From contig CM060899.1 in the NCBI GenBank assembly GCA_030762935.1, positions 12,507,001-12,571,000 of the forward strand: a stretch of 64,000 nucleotides of DNA. Direction: 5' to 3'. The stretch is from Hymenopus coronatus. Taxonomy: Eukaryota; Arthropoda; Insecta; Mantodea; Hymenopodidae. The notes under the pieces are model-generated. The model had not been told where the DNA came from. It did not search any database and was given only the letters and a program-made list of their open reading frames with translations. A program made the position numbers and the translations under genes. Positions 10,236 to 22,440 of the stretch are shown piece after piece (within the stretch, counting starts at the first letter, position 1; every line of letters begins with the position of its first letter).

Positions 10236-10800
10236 AAAGAAGGTAAAAATGGAAGTGTAAAGAACAATAATCACTTGAAAATAAATTATGAAAAAAGTAT
10301 CACTTGCTGATGTAAAAATAAGTTCACAGATAAGTCAATGTGAATTATCCAAAGAGAGCAGTATTATCTGCACTTATGTACAGCAGATAGTAAAGCAGCA
10401 GATATGCAATCCTTATCATATGTACTTGCATCAATTGCTCACAACAGATAGTTTCAGCACTGAATTTTATTTGTGAGTGGTTATCCAATGCCATATCAGA
10501 GATTGGTTCATTCTTGGCAAAAATATTTTCAGGTTAAGCAACATTCCCAAATACTGGACAAGTTAATAGACATATGCATTAATGGGCATCTGAAAATCCC
10601 AAATGAATGAGAAGTGTGCTATTTCTGCATCGTTGGTCGCTAAACGTTTGGCGTGGAATTCTCAATACCTTGTCATCAGCCCTTACTTCTTTGAAGGTGC
10701 AATTACTGGTGAATCATACTACCATTTTCTCAATCATGAATTACCAGTTTTTGGAAAAACATGTCCTTCCGTGTGAGAAGAAAAATGTGGTATTAGCAGG
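10236..10800. other. No recognisable feature
   Basis: Unassigned AT-rich sequence between repeat R1 and a SINE. Confidence 0.4.
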
Positions 10801-10807
10801 ATAGCAT

Positions 10808-11056
10808 TTTTTTTTTTGGTAGTGTTTAACGCCCACTTTAACTACTTATGGCACTGCAGGTGGTGACACTGATGATACATGAATCAAGATGGAGCAGCGG
10901 TGGAATGCGATGGTGGGGGAAACTGGAGAACTCGGAGAAAACCTGCCCTTGCGCAGCTTTGTCCACTATAAATCTCACATGTAGTCGCTTGGGATTGAAT
11001 CCAGGCCATCTAGGTGAGAAGCAAGTGGTCTAATCACTCGGTCATGGCACAGCCTA
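10808..11056 (-). mobile_element. tRNA-derived SINE, family S2 (full length, TSD)
   Basis: The minus strand begins with a tRNA-like head (ggctgtgccatgaccgagtg; A-box-like ccgagtgatta; B-box-like ggattcaatcc). It runs through ctccatcttgattcatgtat and ends in gttaaacactacc plus an A-tract. Flanks repeat atagcat (10801-10807 and 11057-11063). The ccgagtggtta-type A-box points to a class II (Leu/Ser-like) tRNA ancestor. Confidence 0.85.
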
Positions 11057-11063
11057 ATAGCAT

Positions 11064-11678
11064 GTTAAACATACTGTTGTTATGTAAAAATGAGGATATC
11101 CAGTGGTTTTCGTTAGTACTCAGCGAATTACTTTGTAGCTGGCATCAGCCAATAAACATACACCTTATTCACTTTTGGGCATATGTCTCTGTTTACATAA
11201 GTATAAATCTATTCATTTGGTAAAAATGGTCTAATGATTTGCATATGAGTGAAATATAGTATTTGAAAATGCAAGGCAATATCAAAGTGCATCTTGGAAA
11301 TGCTCAACAGAAAATTTTTTTCTGACACAAGTAATGTGGTTTAACAAGATTTATATTTTTGCATAGAATTAGCTTATTTTACTTTTACAGTTTACCAATT
11401 ACACACAAGTCATTCAGATTAAAAAGGCTACTGTCAGATACTGTAGATATATATTTTCTCATACAAATATCTAAAGTATTATGGTATTTTAATGCATAAT
11501 ATTAAAACCTCTTTTGAAAAAATAAAAAATAATTGACTTTTAAAATAAAACTGTCTCTCATCAGTCCTTGAAGCACCTGTTGATCCACTCACCTTGCTCC
11601 AGATCTTTTGGAAGTCTGTTGCACACAGAGCAAATATTGTGCAATATTGCCCACAGATGAGTCAAATCTTATAATTAT
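11064..11678. other. No recognisable feature
   Basis: Unassigned AT-rich sequence. Confidence 0.4.
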
Positions 11679-12146
11679 CATATTTCCATGGGGAATTCAA
11701 ATTGATTTAAGTTGGATTCCACCTCAATATGATCCACGTTTCACATGTTAAATTCAATACAAATTGATAACATTTTGAATAAGTAGGCTTCGAGACTAAT
11801 TGTTAATATATTTATAATCTATATATTACTTGTAGGTTTTAAAGTTAAGTAGTTATATTTAAGGATACATAGCAAACTACAGAAACCGTGTTTGTTATAA
11901 TCTACCACAGAAGAATTAAAAACAAACAAATGACTACCGCGTTGGAGTATAACAGAATAAGAGTTTCTCTTACCGTATTCAAAACAATTTGAATAAGGAG
12001 GTGTTTCTATGCAAAATATTTCGATCCAATCTCACTTTTATAAGAGGCTTGGGTCCAAGATTCAATACGATTTGAATCCGTATTTCCATGCAATAGTCAA
12101 TACGATAAATGTACCAAATTGATTTCAATTCCCCATGGAAACATGG
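11679..12146. mobile_element. MITE with ~30-bp terminal inverted repeats
   Basis: The left end reads catatttccatggggaatt and continues caaattgattt. The complement of the right end reads catgtttccatggggaattg and continues aaatcaattt. The ~468-bp interior is AT-rich, non-coding and has further internal inverted motifs around ttgaat. The superfamily cannot be assigned from the ends alone. Confidence 0.75.
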
Positions 12147-14285
12147 TAAATGTAGCACAAAGTAATTAATACTGTTTTGACTAACCCAATATATTGTACA
12201 ACCCTTAAATATGAACACTAGCCGTTCAATAATGGTGCACAAAGTGCAATAATATTAATCCTTTAGGGATCAGGTGGTTAAGGCCGTCGAACTACACGTT
12301 TATTAGCGCCGTTTAACTGAGTCCTCGCCTTCAGTTTGCCTAACTATAGTAGCAGATGCTGCTATAGATAATCTCATCATCTTTCCTTTCTGAAGCTAAG
12401 GGAAGTTAAATGCTGAAATATAGTTTTTTTTTTCTGTCAAGTTTTTTTTCTACAGATCTTATCAGCTGTGAGCCATTGTACTAAAATAGTTAACCTCAAA
12501 TTTTGTTGAACACAGAAATATGCCAGCTACTCGCTCATTATTTTACAGTGTTTGTTATGAGGGACCCTACTCAATAAGAAAGCATAGTTTAGATATCTTA
12601 TTTGTAAATCATGCGAGACTTTGTATGGCTATATGGTTCTGCAATGAATGACAAATAAGAAGGCAATTTTCAATCAAATTAAGCTTAAGATCCATGTACA
12701 TACCTCTGAAAGCACAGCACTTCTTTCTCCGTTATTTCTTGGACTACTGTTACTGTAATTTGACATTAGTTTTCTGAGTAACGGTATTCTGTTAAGAGTT
12801 GAATGACCCTTTAGGCAGGAAGTGGGTTTGGTTACATATACATGGGTTTGATGATACATCTAGCAAGCCATGGTTTGATGGTTCACCGTCCACAACTTTT
12901 TCGTGCTCCCTGCAGGAAAATGAGCTAGTTAAAAGAACAGAATAACTTTATTTGCCAAACAAACTAAAATTAGGGAGAAAAGAAGTAAATATACTTCTGT
13001 GCTATTGTGTGGATACCAAACTGTAAGGAGGGACGAGTATGCTACCTTCCATGAGGTAGGATAATAATGTGGTCGTTAGGAATTAGAAGTTCGCCTCAAA
13101 TCCAGAAATTGTGCCCAATAATAAAGCGGTATTTGCATGATGTGGAGAATCCACCAGAAACGAACGTGATGCAGAACTCAACAAGTGATATCGGTTTACC
13201 AAAGTCACTCGTAGAGAAACAATTCCTTTGCTAAACATAACCTTAACGAACAGATATTTACCGATTTGAACCTGTTCAGGACTTGGATAGCTCTGAAATT
13301 CTGTGCATCACCATGTTTTCAGATTACCTGTGTCACACCAAGGATTCCATAATGCAACATTTATTTGGGTAACTTGACTGCAGGTTTTTTAATACAAAAA
13401 ACTCTAATTTACATTGCTTTTTCAAAAAATCTTTAGAAATAGTTTTCGGAAACTCCGTTTTTACCCCCCTATTTCGATCCAATTCATTTACATAACCTTG
13501 ACAAAATCTCAAAACCAGAGGAACCTGTCGTGTACAGTGGCTCGCTATGGTCTAATGGCATTCGCTGGCATCATATTCATGCAAAAAAAAAAACAAAAAA
13601 AACAACAACTCTGGTTACACAAGATCCATTCAACTTTAGTTTACCTTAATATTTTGACTGATTCAACCATCACTGCTTTCCTTAGTTGCAAATTTACACT
13701 TTAACAAATACTCTGGAAGTATCCATTTATATATCCACTCAACAGTTTGCTCTGAGGAAAGCCCAATATACCAGAAATAACTCAGATATATATAAAGTTG
13801 GATATGTTATAGTTTTTTATTATATATATCTTAATTGTATGATGTGTTTAATTCCCTGAACATTGCTCAAGGTGTAACCAAACGAACAAACAAACTAACA
13901 GCTGTTAACCAATTTAATGTATCAAATGACCTATCACAAGATCAAATCATTGAATATCATGGACAACATCATTTCATAGCATTTGACAGAACAGAACCAT
14001 TGACATGGGAGAGGTGAGTAAGTTACAAAAAATGAATTTTCAGGAGACGAAAAAAAGCAGGTTTGCCAAAATTATGAACCAGATATTATTGCACAAACTT
14101 GTTGAAAAATTAAGGATCAATACCCTTATCAATTAAACACACAAAACTAGGCTATTTCAATGTTTCAGGTGCAAATTGTGAAATAAAACTTGTCATGAAA
14201 AATCATCTTTTTGTCTGTTTGCACAGAAATCAAGCAGAAATTTTACAGTAAATTCATGATACTTGACATCCAAATAGTCCATGTT
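12147..14285. other. No recognisable gene
   Basis: Mostly featureless AT-rich DNA. A tRNA-A-box-like ggatcaggtggttaaggccg near 12268 may be a short SINE relic. Open frames near 13414 and 13835 have no recognisable motif. Confidence 0.4.
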
Positions 14286-14289
14286 TAAT

Positions 14290-14590
14290 AAGTCCTGATA
14301 GTTAGAATCTGTTCTGTTTTGAGGATGTTGTGCACCTTCCATAATTATAACTCACTGAATGTTTGCTTTGTCTTGATTGATAGAAGTTTGTCTTTTGAAA
14401 TCCTTATCCAGCAGACAGTACTAATCTTGAGAGGTGTAGTATTTAAATATCTGTTGAATTCCATGGCAGAGTCATAAGAATCCCCTCATTTCATCATGAT
14501 TACATTAAATGGTTTAAAATGTTTAGCATCTCTAATCATTTCTGCAACTTTTTCTGGTACCATTGCTGTGCACACTTTCTTTCTCTTCTC
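14290..14590 (-). pseudogene. C-terminal fragment of a transposase-like family (tentative)
   Basis: Minus-strand frames read HFKPFNVIMM, SYDSAMEFNRYLNTTPLKIS, TVCWIRISKDKLLSIKTKQT, then FSEL and WKVHNILK. The wording fits the C-terminal part of the same uncharacterised arthropod family seen at 29.2, 33-39 and 54.4-55.7 kb, but the match is from memory and weak. Confidence 0.35.
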
Positions 14591-14690
14591 ATATTAATTC
14601 AATGAGGTTCAGATCTGGATGGTATGATGGGAATTTTAAGGCTGTGTGATGATGTTCAGCCAATATTTTTTGGCACACATGGTTAATGCA
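14585..14690 (-). pseudogene. IS630/Tc1-like transposase C-terminal fragment
   Basis: HHTALKFPSYHPDLNLIELI matches the 'LRLPPYHPDLNPIELIW' block that holds the last catalytic acidic region of many Tc1/IS630-like transposases. Only about 30 residues survive, wedged between repeat R1 and the fragment above. Confidence 0.6.
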
Positions 14691-14990
14691 CATAGTAGAT
14701 AGAGAAGGTATTGCAATGTCAAGATTTTGCCAGAAATATATGTTTTGAGGTCTCCAAAGTCCAAAAAGGGTATGTTTAGGAAAAGGTCTGTGCGCAAGTG
14801 TGTACAGCATACCACAAAAGCTAAAATGCTGCAAAATACGAAACTTGGTTTTTAAGTTGAGTATTTTTAAAGGATGCGACACTATGATTTTCAAGAAAAT
14901 CCCCACCCCAAATTGTGTAAGAGAAGTTAGCTCCAAATTTAATTTTTCTAGCCAGCGTTTGTTTATGTTGATTGAATCATGCCAAAAGTT
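14691..14990 (-). repeat. Unclassified repeat R1, copy D (partial)
   Basis: The minus-strand complement shares agagaaggtattgcaatgtc, gaaatatatgttttga, a degenerate 'gtgtctgtgaacatgataac' block and gattttcaagaaaatcccca with copies B and C. It is the most diverged copy. Confidence 0.55.
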
Positions 14991-15440
14991 ATGAACCAAA
15001 AAGGAAATAAGGAAGTGAGTGACTTCGAATTATCAGGCCCTGATGAAAGTGTTTCTGACATTTTTATAAGAGAGGAAGATATATATTTTAGCTTCAGCAC
15101 TGAAAATGCATTCAATAACAACAGCCCTCGTATGTTGGCAAATAATTGGTGTACTTATTTATGGAGGTGTAACCAGACAACGCATATATTGTGAATCAAC
15201 CATTCAGTTGTGCAACAACACAAGAGCTAATTTATGTTACATTTGTATCCTATTGCTTTATGCCATTTTGATTAATGGGGGTATCATGCTTGTGTGTGTT
15301 TTTGGTGATTTTTTTTTTTTTCTCCAGTTTTCATCCTTCAAGTTATGTGAATACATTTTTTGTATTTTAAGAAACTAAACACCAGACCAAACAGGATGCT
15401 CTTTTAGTAAAAAAATATTTGTACTTTCAGTTAATTAGCC
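14985..15440 (+). repeat. Unclassified repeat R2, copy 1
   Basis: Shares several blocks in order with 23895-24910: gagtgacttcgaattatcag / gagtggtttgaattctcaga, gaaagtgtttctgacat, gtgaatcaaccattcag, gcaacaacacaag, tgtattgctttatgccattt and a final ttttagtaaaaaaatatttg. A short acidic reading, DESVSD, resembles piggyBac-like N-termini, but nothing else supports that. The purine-rich block present in copy 2 is absent here. Confidence 0.65.
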
Positions 15441-15787
15441 TTAACTTTCTATGCAGTTATGTTTTGTATTCCTAACAATTGATTATTTTGAGATTTTTAA
15501 TTCTATATTTAAATTTTGTTTGTTTGTTTTTAATTTTTTTAAATATTGAAGAGACTTTTCATCAATATAATGTATATTATACAGTAGACAAAAGATTTTG
15601 CTAAAAATGAAAAAACGATTGCACATGTATTAATTTTATTACTAATAATTTAAAACCCTGCATTCTCCTCTAAAACTGCTTGGTACTTTTCAGACAAGAT
15701 TTTGCTATTTGATCCGGCACTAAAAGGGTTAATATATTTCTTTTTTTCCATAGATGTGCTTCTGAAATGTAATAACAGTGGAGTTAA

Positions 15788-16261
15788 ATGCAGAATTATT
15801 GTGAAATGGATCAAGAAGTACAAGTCAAACCAGAGTTTCATTTTGTAGATGTGGTTTCCTGCAATGATGCAGAATTTATTTCCAGAGCTCTTCCAGTAAA
15901 GGTGAATATTGATGGAGTAGCACTGAACAGTGATTTTGAACGGGATATTAAGACTGAAATCAAAGCTTCCCTTGAATCAAATGTCTATACACAGAAATAT
16001 AAAAAATTGTTTTCTGAAGCTCCTGTTGATGTAGTTAAGAATGAGGCATTTATATTTAACAAGGACTATGTGATACACACCAGAACAGAAAATGAAGAAG
16101 CTATTGTTACAGACTCTTACAGCCAAAATGAGGAGTGTTTTTCAAACAATCTTGAAAGGAAGCTTGATAAATGCTCTGAAATAGATATCAAAATGGAAAT
16201 TAAAGAAGAACAGTCAGAAATAACTTCAACAGAAACTACAAATATTTATGATGAATTTAAG
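15788..16261 (+). CDS. C2H2 zinc-finger protein, exon 1 (N-terminal acidic region)
   Basis: The exon opens after ttctttttttccatag (AG at 15752-15753) and ends GAATTTAAG with donor GTAAGG at 16262. The coding part is 158 codons and ends in phase 0. Start is ATG 15788; ATG 15806 (GTGAA-ATGG, stronger context) is an equally good candidate and is the position that lines up with the start of the paralogous exon at 904-1179. Two tiny upstream reading frames begin at 15754 and 15768. The protein is acidic and has three short SUMO-like or interaction-like repeats (VQVKPEF, DIKTEIKAS, DIKMEIKEEQ), a pattern typical of the region before the fingers in arthropod C2H2 proteins, probably nuclear. Joined to 23290-23330 and 40168-41491 it gives one open frame of 612 residues. 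Confidence 0.7.
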
Positions 16262-17770
16262 GTAAGGTTTTCTATAAAATCTACTGCAATTTACAGTAAA
16301 AGAACCAACTGTTCTAAGTGACTAATTAATGATTTATAACTCTGTACAGTAGACTTTCAGTTATCTACAGTAATGTAAGAGAACTACTACAGATAAAGAT
16401 GTTTATGTATTTGAAGATAATTAAAATGCAGAAATTGCTGGTTAACTCCCCATTTTGTACAAGATACCTACATTAGCAAAACCTATTTAGGAAGTACCCA
16501 TTTCAGATCTATTTTGTTCATAAAGGGTTTTACATTGAATATATGACATTTTTATTCCTTTCCTAAACAATATTGCACACTTTTTACAAAAATTAGACCA
16601 CTTATAGTTCACAGAAACTAATAGAATTTATTCTTCTGTATTTACACAAATGCCTGTAAAATTAAATGGATCCTATTAAGTTTCGTTTAAAAGAAGGACA
16701 GTTTTTCTGCACATCACATTTCTTAATCTACCAAGGTTTAATTTATCAGTAAGCAAAGAATTGTCTTGTGATATGTAATCTAGGAAATTGTGTGCCTATT
16801 CAAGAGCTATTGCCTGATAGGTAAGCTTCATCAGATCAACATCAATTTATTCATATAAATCATTGTTCTCATCATTCATCTTATGAACACATTAAAATTT
16901 CTTTGTCACTAAAATTCTTAGAAAATTTAAGTCCAACAAAACACTTTGAGATGTATAAAAATCTCTTTGGAATGCGCTAAAAGTTGGAAATGGAATTTAA
17001 AAAAAAATACTTGTAAAATAATGACGGATAATAAACTGCAGTTAATTCACCCATGGATAATCAAGAATATATTTTACATATCACATATTGTCGAACCTAG
17101 TGAAGTGAAACCTTATGCAATCTCTTAGTCTTAGTAATTTTAGAACTCTCTAAAGTGTTATTCTGCAATAGTAAATATTTCCATTTTACACTATCTGTTT
17201 AAGACTAGCCAATTGTACCAGTTCTTTTGCCATTCTTGCTTCTGCAGTGTTAAAACATAATACTTGCAATGCTGCTTTGCAAATAAAAATTAATGATCCA
17301 TTGTTATCTCCAGCTAACTCAAGACTCATTTCTTGTTATTCATCTTCATATCATACTAGAATAATGTGCAAGGACTAAAAAAAAACTGAAATTTACTTTT
17401 GATGCTTTATCAGTAATAATGCCACAGAGACATCTGAAGGATACAAAATATTGTCACATTGAAAAACTTTTAAAGAATAGTCAAATTATCATCTTAATTT
17501 TTCTGAAAAACATAACTGAGTAATTTACAATGAGAATGCTGAAAATAATATTCCTATACAATAGGAAAAAATAAGGGTGAGGGTGATAGATAAAAACAAT
17601 TGTCAAGTTCAAAATGAGTTAAAATGGATATAAATTACAGTATGAACATCACTAGATCACACTGTAACAATATTTGTGATTAAAATAATTTCAGAATAAT
17701 AATATCATTTATTAACACTGAAATATTATATGCTAACTCTAAATTAAAGATTAGAGATACAAAAAGAAAA
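16262..17770 (+). other. Intron 1 of the zinc-finger gene, unassigned part
   Basis: AT-rich sequence between the donor at 16262 and the first recognised repeat. No other gene is seen. Confidence 0.5.
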
Positions 17771-18605
17771 AATCTGATGTGTTCCATTCACATGACTTTA
17801 CATCTCTTCAGCAAAATATTGTTAAAAAGCTTATGCTTCTATTTGCTTCATGCTAATCGAGAAAATATCAGCAGAAATAGCCCATTACTTGCCTCCTAGT
17901 AAGTAGAAGCAAAATGAGGGGGTACTGTTGGTTAAAGTAATGATCAAAAGTTGGTTGCTATGTGACTGAAGTTCCTTTCTTTGTATGGACCTGAAATGTT
18001 AAATTCCTGTATGAGAAAAGTATGTTTTTAAAGCTGAAACCAAAAAGCAAGGAGTAACTCAAAAACAATTTACTCCACGAAAAAGATGTATATAACATAA
18101 ATTGTGTGTTTTAAGGTGCTCCACATTTTTTGTGTTCTAAGTTTTTGTCCATTTCTTACGGCTTAGCAGTTATGCAAAATTCCGTAAAATTCATCCAGAA
18201 TAAAGTAGTCTTCAAAGGCTATTCCCAGAAAATTCAAGATATACATTTTATTTGTCGTGTAAATATATTTAATATACAACATTTTAATCAAAATCATTTT
18301 AGCCATTTTTAAGAAAATCAAAATTTTCTAAAAAAGTTCCATGTAATGGATAGTTTGGGGTGGGGGGATTTTTCTCAAAATCTTCATGTCGCATTCCTGG
18401 AAGGTACTAAACTGAAATACAAAGTTTGGTATTTTAGCTACTTTTCGTTTTTGAGTTATCGTGTTCACAGACACACACACAGACATTTTTCTGAAATTGC
18501 TTTTTTTGGATACAGGGGGTCTTAAAAGATGTATTTCTAGTGAAATCTTGGTGTCACATTTTTGGGTGGAATACAATACTTCTCTATCCCTATGTACATT
18601 GTTCA
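17771..18605 (+). repeat. Unclassified repeat R1, copy B (best full-length copy)
   Basis: About 835 bp from aatctgatgtgttccattca to tttttgggtggaatacaata plus about 30 bp. Conserved blocks: gttttaaagctgaaacc, ataaattgtgtgtttt, gtgttctaagtttttgtc, ttcaagatatacatttta, gggtggggggatttttctca, cgtttttgagttatcgtgtt, cacagacacacacacagaca. The ends are not inverted repeats. It lies in intron 1 of the zinc-finger gene. Confidence 0.75.
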
Positions 18606-18663
18606 TCTGGGGCTAGAAAAAGTAAAAAGGACAGACAAAAGCTTTCTTGGAATATTATGTTAG

Positions 18664-19275
18664 TCAAAATGACCTTTTAGGACTTACAAGGTAATAGAAA
18701 ACTCCTGGTTCTCCAAGTATTAATCATCAAATTGACTGGTGTGGGACTTATTAGCTGGCACAAAACTCTTGGGCCTGCACATACTAACATTTTCTGTTTC
18801 TCATCAATTTGACTGGAACTGGACTTATTTGCTAGTACTAAACTCCTGGTCCTATAAGTGTTAACATTTTCTGTTTTTCATTTAATTGACTGGTACTGAC
18901 TTTATTAACCAGTACTAAACTCCTGGTCCTACAACTGTTAACATAGTTGGTTTCTCCTTAAAATGACTGGTACTGGACTTATTAACCGGCACAAAACTCC
19001 TGGTCATTGACTGGTACTAGACAAAACTCCCGGTCATACAACTGTTAATATATTCTGTCTCTCATTAACTTGACGGGTACTGCACTTATTAACCAGTAAA
19101 AAACTCCTGGTCATACAAGGGTTAACATTTTCTGTTTCTCATTAAATTGACTGGTACTGGACTTATTTGGTAGTACAAAACTCCTGCTCCTACAAGAGTT
19201 AACATTTTCTGTTTCTTACCAAATTGACTTGTACTGGACTCCTGGTCTTATAAATGTTAATATTTTCTGTTTCTT
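18664..19275. repeat. Satellite: 77-bp tandem repeat, about 7-8 units
   Basis: The unit contains ttgactggtactggacttat, then taaccagtacaaaactcctg, gtcctacaagtgttaacatt and ttctgtttctcat. Two adjacent units measure exactly 77 bp. One unit is shortened and partly duplicated near 19000-19030. Each unit holds a dyad, GTACTGG-8 nt-CCAGTAC. Confidence 0.9.
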
Positions 19276-19669
19276 GTGCATTACATACTACACAAAATTA
19301 AATTTCTCAATTTAATAGAGTTCATATTCTTTCTTTTATCGTAATCACTATGTTTCTTTATAGTGCGTTTGAAGATCTGCGTTTGGTAGGTCCATGGTCT
19401 TAATTTCAAATTTTTTTTTGACTTAGGCATGATAAAACTGATTTAAGAAATTATTTTATGGCATTAAACTTAGTGTGTAGTCATGGAATTGTCTTAAATC
19501 AATTGTATGTTAATAAAAATAATAATAGTTATGTTGGAGAAAATAATAATTTATTGGGAAAAGTGTAATAAATATTTATCACATTTTTTATCTTCAAAGC
19601 TGCTACATATTGTAGCATGCACACAGCCATTTTGATGATGATGATTATTATTGATACATGCTCTCTTTG

Positions 19670-22440
19670 GTCAATTAGATGTAAGGTTGTATATTTGTAA
19701 GACACGATGTACCCTATAAAGTCATTAATCTAAACAAGTTTTGCTTTGAGCTAGACATAGAGATGTGCGCATTTCAGCTAAACATAAATCAAGTAAATTT
19801 TGCTATAATAGCTCTATATCGGTCCCCACTAGGTAACTATGAATTATTCAAAAAACAGTTAGATGATTCCTTAAAAGTTATATTGAAACCCAAACAAGAA
19901 ATGATAATTTGTGGTGACATAAATATTGATTATCTTATACCTAGTCTCCGAAAGGACCAACTCAATTCTATATTTTTTACATACAACATGTCACACACAG
20001 TACATTTTCATACAAGAATACAGGGTAGCTCCTCTTCAGCAATAGATAACATATTCATGAATATAGATAGAATTAAAACTTTAATAACCTTACCATTTGC
20101 AAATGGCCTTTCAGGTCATGAGGCACAAATACTTCTCATTAAAGAGATAAACTTAAACTTAAAACCAATCTATAAATATTGTCGAACACAAAAAGTACAT
20201 GAAAGCTTCCTCACATTGCTTAAGTATGCTCTTCAACAAGAATCATGGACTGAAATCTATGAAATAAATGTAGTAAATGACAAGTTCAATCATTTCCTAC
20301 AACATTTCAGCTCTCATTTTGTAGCATGCTTTCCAGTCAAATATTGTAAAATATATAATCAGAAGGAAAATAACACCTGGATTACAACAAGCATTAAAAC
20401 TTCTTGCAAACATAAGCGAAAATTATACCAAGAATTGAAACATAATAAGACCCCATACTTAGAATGTCACTACAAAAAGTACTGTAAAATTCTAAAAGAA
20501 ACAATAAAAGCTGCTAAAGTATTGCATTATAATAAAGAGATATCCAATTCTGATAATAAAATAAAAACTATCTGGAATATAATAAAAAGGGAAACAGGTA
20601 AGAGCTCTCAAGAAAGCCCCTCAATTGCACTGAATTCCAGTAATCAAAAAATTGATGATCCTCAAAAGGTCGCAGATATTTTCAACAATTTCTTTTTGAA
20701 TATAACAGACAAATTAAAAATAAACTATGGATGTAAAGAATCAGCAAATGACTACACCATTTTAAATAAAAAATATAATAAATTTGCTCAAGACAAAAAA
20801 TTCCTCTGGATATGATGAAATATCAAGTAAAATCCTAAAAGCATGTTCTAACCTAATATGCATTCCCCTTAGCTATTTATGTAAAGAATCACTAAAGAGT
20901 GGAATATTTCCTGACAGAATGAAGTACTCTATTGTCAAACCACTTTTTAAAAAAGGAAAACAAGATAATATATCAAATTATAGACCTATATCTCTCTTGT
21001 CTGTTTTGTCAAAAATATTTAAGAAAGTAATGTTCAACAGGCTCTATAATTACTTGGAAAAGAACAACTTATTTGCCAAAGAACAGTTTGACTTTAGAAA
21101 AGGAGTAGAGACAGATAATGCAACTTACAAGCTCACACATAAAGTGTTAACAGCGTCAAATGAAAAGGAACATGTCGGTGGAATCTTTTGTGACCTAGCG
21201 AAGGCTTTTGACTGTGTGAATCATGAGATTCTGATAGCTAAACTAAATTTCTATGGAATAAAGAAAAACGTATTAGATTGGTTCATTTCATACCTAGAGA
21301 AGAGAAAACAAAGGGTCGAATTTAATAACTCCAATGGGTATCAAAATAGTGTCTCAGAATGGAAATCAGTAAAATATGGTGTTCCCCAGGGATCAATCTT
21401 AGGGCCTCTTTTGATCTTGGTTTACATAAATTACGTCCCATTATACATTAACAGTTTTGCAAGTATTTATTTATTCGCAGATGACACTAGTGTTCTAGTA
21501 ACAAGTTCAATGAATGTGTAGTTAAATTAAACTATGTTCTAAATTGTATGTCAAATTGGTTCAAAGCAAACAAACTCTCAGTAAACCTTGAAAAAACAAA
21601 AACAATTAAATTTATAACTACTCACTCACCACAAACGCACATAGAAATAGGAATTAATGATACATTGTTAGAACAGCTAAATGAAGTCAAATTTCTTGGC
21701 CTTCAGGTAGATAAGCATTTGGACTGGAAGTCACATATTAAATACATCACACCTAAACTTATCTCAGCATGTTATGCTCTCCGTGCACTGGTTAAATTTC
21801 ACTCAATCGATTCACTTAAGTTGGTGTATTTTGCCTACTTTAACTCCATCATCGAGTATGGAATAATATTCTGGGGTAATTCAGTAGTTAGTAAATGCAT
21901 ATTCCGGATACAGAAGAAAGCTATACGAATAATCTGTAGTGCTTATAGCAGACAGTCATTCAAAGAACTATTTAAAAAATGGGACATCCTCACCTTACCT
22001 TGTGTTTATATATTATCCGTTTTAAAATTCTATGCAGTTAATCAACACATTTTTATAACAAACATGGAAATTCATAACATTAATACTAGACAAAAGGGAT
22101 TGATTCATCGTCCCAATGCCAATCTTCGTTGCTTTCAGAAAGATGTATATTGTGAAACAATCAAGATATTTAATGCTCTCCCCAGTAATCTCAAAGAAAA
22201 TGTTGGGAATTTCAGGGCTTTTAAGGTCTCTCTTAAGGAGTACCTTAGCAGTAAATCATTTTACTCTGTAGATGAATATTTAAGTGACAAATCTGTTTGA
22301 CAATACCGTTAATAATCATTGTATTTATAAATATTACAATGTATTGCATTTTGTGTATATTAGTGTGTGTGTTTTATATTAAAATTAAACTGATTTATAC
22401 TTTGACTTGCATGAATGTGTCAAATGAATTTTTTTAGTAT
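19670..22440 (+). mobile_element. Jockey/CR1-like LINE, 5'-truncated
   Basis: The element contains the second half of an apurinic-like endonuclease, a complete reverse-transcriptase domain and a 3' untranslated tail with gacttgcatgaatgtgtcaa. The 5' end falls inside the endonuclease near 19670 (the frame is open back to about 19690). An A-tract at 22749-22767 could mark the true 3' end. No target-site duplication was found. It sits in intron 1 in the gene's own orientation. Confidence 0.85.
19691..22300 (+). pseudogene. LINE endonuclease-reverse transcriptase (two frameshifts)
   Basis: Three consecutive frames make one polyprotein. The first, to 20815, has ALYRSPLGNYELF, IICGDINIDYL, and SAIDNIFMN and SGHEAQIL (endonuclease). 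The second, 20784-21521, has NYRPISLLSVLSKIFKKVM, FCDLAKAFDCVNHEIL, GVPQGSILGPLL and the catalytic YLFADDTSVL. The third, to 22300, has NWFKANKLSVNLEKTKTIKF and EVKFLGLQVDKHLDWKSHI. The junctions near 20785 and 21505 are single indels; otherwise no in-frame stop appears after about 19691, so the copy is fairly young but dead. RT copies its own RNA at a nick made by the endonuclease. FDFRKG replaces the usual FGFRKG, and ILVYINYVPL the usual FLVYINDLPL. Confidence 0.85.

Noticed and set aside
12260..12300. tRNA-like segment ggatcaggtggttaaggccg
   Set aside because: Only an A-box-like word is present, with no B-box at the right distance.
18328..18606. Minus-strand frame of 92 codons in repeat R1 as a conserved protein
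   Set aside because: The frame is not kept in the other R1 copies, which differ by indels of any length in the same region.
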